Source of the DNA: Thermophilibacter provencensis
GTDB taxonomy: Bacteria > Actinomycetota > Coriobacteriia > Coriobacteriales > Atopobiaceae
Direction of reading: 5' to 3'
Length of the DNA stretch: 64,000 bases
Assembly: GCF_900128445.1 (NCBI RefSeq)
Contig: NZ_LT671417.1
Span: 1,660,769 to 1,724,768 of the forward strand
Under the pieces are notes generated by a model, which did no database searches, was not told the DNA's origin, and saw only the letters and a program-made list of their open reading frames with translations. Of this stretch, positions 63,281 through 64,000 are shown piece after piece; positions within the stretch are counted from its first letter, which is position 1; each line of letters begins with the position of its first letter. Position numbers and translations under genes: made by a program.

Positions 63281-64000
63281 TCACGGACGAGGACAAGGAG
63301 CGCGTCCGCCAGGCCACCGACTTCGTGCAGCTCGTGGCCGAGACCGTCGAGCTGCGACAGCGCGGACAGGAGTTCTGGGGGTGCTGCCCCTTTCACGGCG
63401 AGAAGAGCCCGTCTTTCAAGGTGAACCCGGCGACGGGCCTCTGGCACTGCTTCGGCTGCGGGGACGGCGGCGACGTCTTCTCCTACGTGCAGCGCCGCGA
63501 GAACCTCGACTTCCCCGACGCCATCCGCTACCTCGCGGACCGGGCCGGGATCGAGCTCCAGGAGGAGCGGGGCGGCCGGCGCGGCCCCAGGAAGACCCGC
63601 CTCATGGAGGCGCTCGGCGCGGCCGAGGAGTACTACCACACGATGCTCATGCGGGGCAGGGGCGCGGGGCCGGACGAGGCGAGGCGCTACTTCGCGGGCC
63701 GCGGCTTCGGCTCGGCCGTCTGCCGCCGCTGGGGGCTTGGCTTCGCTCCGGGCCGCGGGCAGCTCGTGGCGCAGCTGCGCGCCAAGGGCTTCACGTCCGC
63801 CGAGCTGATCGCGGCAGACCTCGCCCAGGAGCGCTCGGGGCGCGTCATGGACCGCTTCTACGACCGCGTGATGTTCCCCATCCACGACGAGCAGGGGCGC
63901 ACCATCGCCTTCGGCGGCCGCGTCATCGGGCCCAAGCGCGACAACGTGGCCAAGTACGTCAACACGCGCGACACGGCCGCCTTCAACAAGGGCAAGCACC
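63277..64000 (+). CDS. dnaG: DNA primase, N-terminal part
   Basis: 241 residues are visible and the frame runs off the right edge. The CHC2 zinc-binding domain has CCPFHGEKSPSFKVNP (about 36-51) and WHCFGCGDGGDVFSYV near 58-73. The RNA polymerase domain begins near 120 and ends with RVMFPIHDEQGRTIAFGGR near 200 before the Toprim active site, which lies outside. GTG 63277 overlaps the TruB-RibF stop. It primes lagging-strand synthesis. Confidence 0.95.
   Translation, partial: MITDEDKERVRQATDFVQLVAETVELRQRGQEFWGCCPFHGEKSPSFKVNPATGLWHCFGCGDGGDVFSYVQRRENLDFPDAIRYLADRAGIELQEERGGRRGPRKTRLMEALGAAEEYYHTMLMRGRGAGPDEARRYFAGRGFGSAVCRRWGLGFAPGRGQLVAQLRAKGFTSAELIAADLAQERSGRVMDRFYDRVMFPIHDEQGRTIAFGGRVIGPKRDNVAKYVNTRDTAAFNKGKH

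Overview
The window is very GC-rich (roughly 70 percent by eye) and densely packed with housekeeping genes on both strands. High GC combined with an acetylase-type lysine pathway (DapH), a class III fructose-bisphosphatase, a T-box in front of ileS, a lysine riboswitch in front of lysA and Asp23/FakA neighbours points to a Coriobacteriia actinobacterium, probably Atopobiaceae (Olsenella/Atopobium-like). That placement is inference from content and order; there is no rRNA in the window.

Layout. 1-550: 3' end of a lower-GC gene. 673-4876: MarR regulator plus a heterodimeric ABC exporter, with a palindromic operator in the promoter spacer. 4925-5785: low-GC MqsR/MqsA-like toxin-antitoxin pair with an operator palindrome. 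6053-8506: fmdB, a repeat-rich gap, a HAD-thiamine pyrophosphokinase fusion and rpmB. 8796-14300: lysine block (divergent M20 deacetylase; lysine riboswitch-lysA-dapA-dapB; dapH). 14606-23931: asp23-fakA-recG-rsmD-coaD, a coiled-coil gene, DUF177-rpmF, plsX-acpP-rnc, running into smc-ftsY-ffh (to 29788). 29885-38554: L,D-transpeptidase, SpoU methyltransferase, an AbiEi/DUF559-like gene, ftsH and fbp. 38969-45265: T-box-ileS-lspA, rluD and a glycosyltransferase. 45266-46657: an intact ISL3-family insertion sequence sitting in the poly-T tail of the preceding terminator. 46893-50536: an exporter pair in which one half has no ATPase domain, plus an AraC regulator. 50706-54933: guaB and leuS. 55022-64000: rimP-nusA-infB-rbfA-nrnA-(truB-ribF fusion)-dnaG, with dnaG cut by the window end.

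The most unusual material is between genes. A 24-bp interrupted palindrome, variable in sequence but fixed in layout, recurs about 28 times in three arrays (13166-13452, 32522-32748, 34082-34514), mostly at exactly 30-bp spacing. Two of the arrays flank the AbiEi/DUF559-like gene. There are also several unrelated short palindrome families: GTGCAAA hairpins, a 33-bp perfect palindrome, GTAGTGT boxes, a large inverted repeat at 6481-6717 and a small 82-bp element at 49578. A 12-mer, GTTCTTCTCGCC, is scattered through the intergenic regions. Many promoters share an extended -10 of the form TGCTANNAT.

Functionally the window supplies parts of lysine/peptidoglycan precursor synthesis, envelope assembly (L,D-transpeptidase, FtsH, LspA), lipid metabolism (PlsX, ACP, FakA), the SRP pathway (Ffh, FtsY), chromosome maintenance (SMC, RecG, DnaG) and a translation/transcription operon (RimP, NusA, IF2, RbfA, TruB). 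No tRNA, rRNA or CRISPR array was seen.
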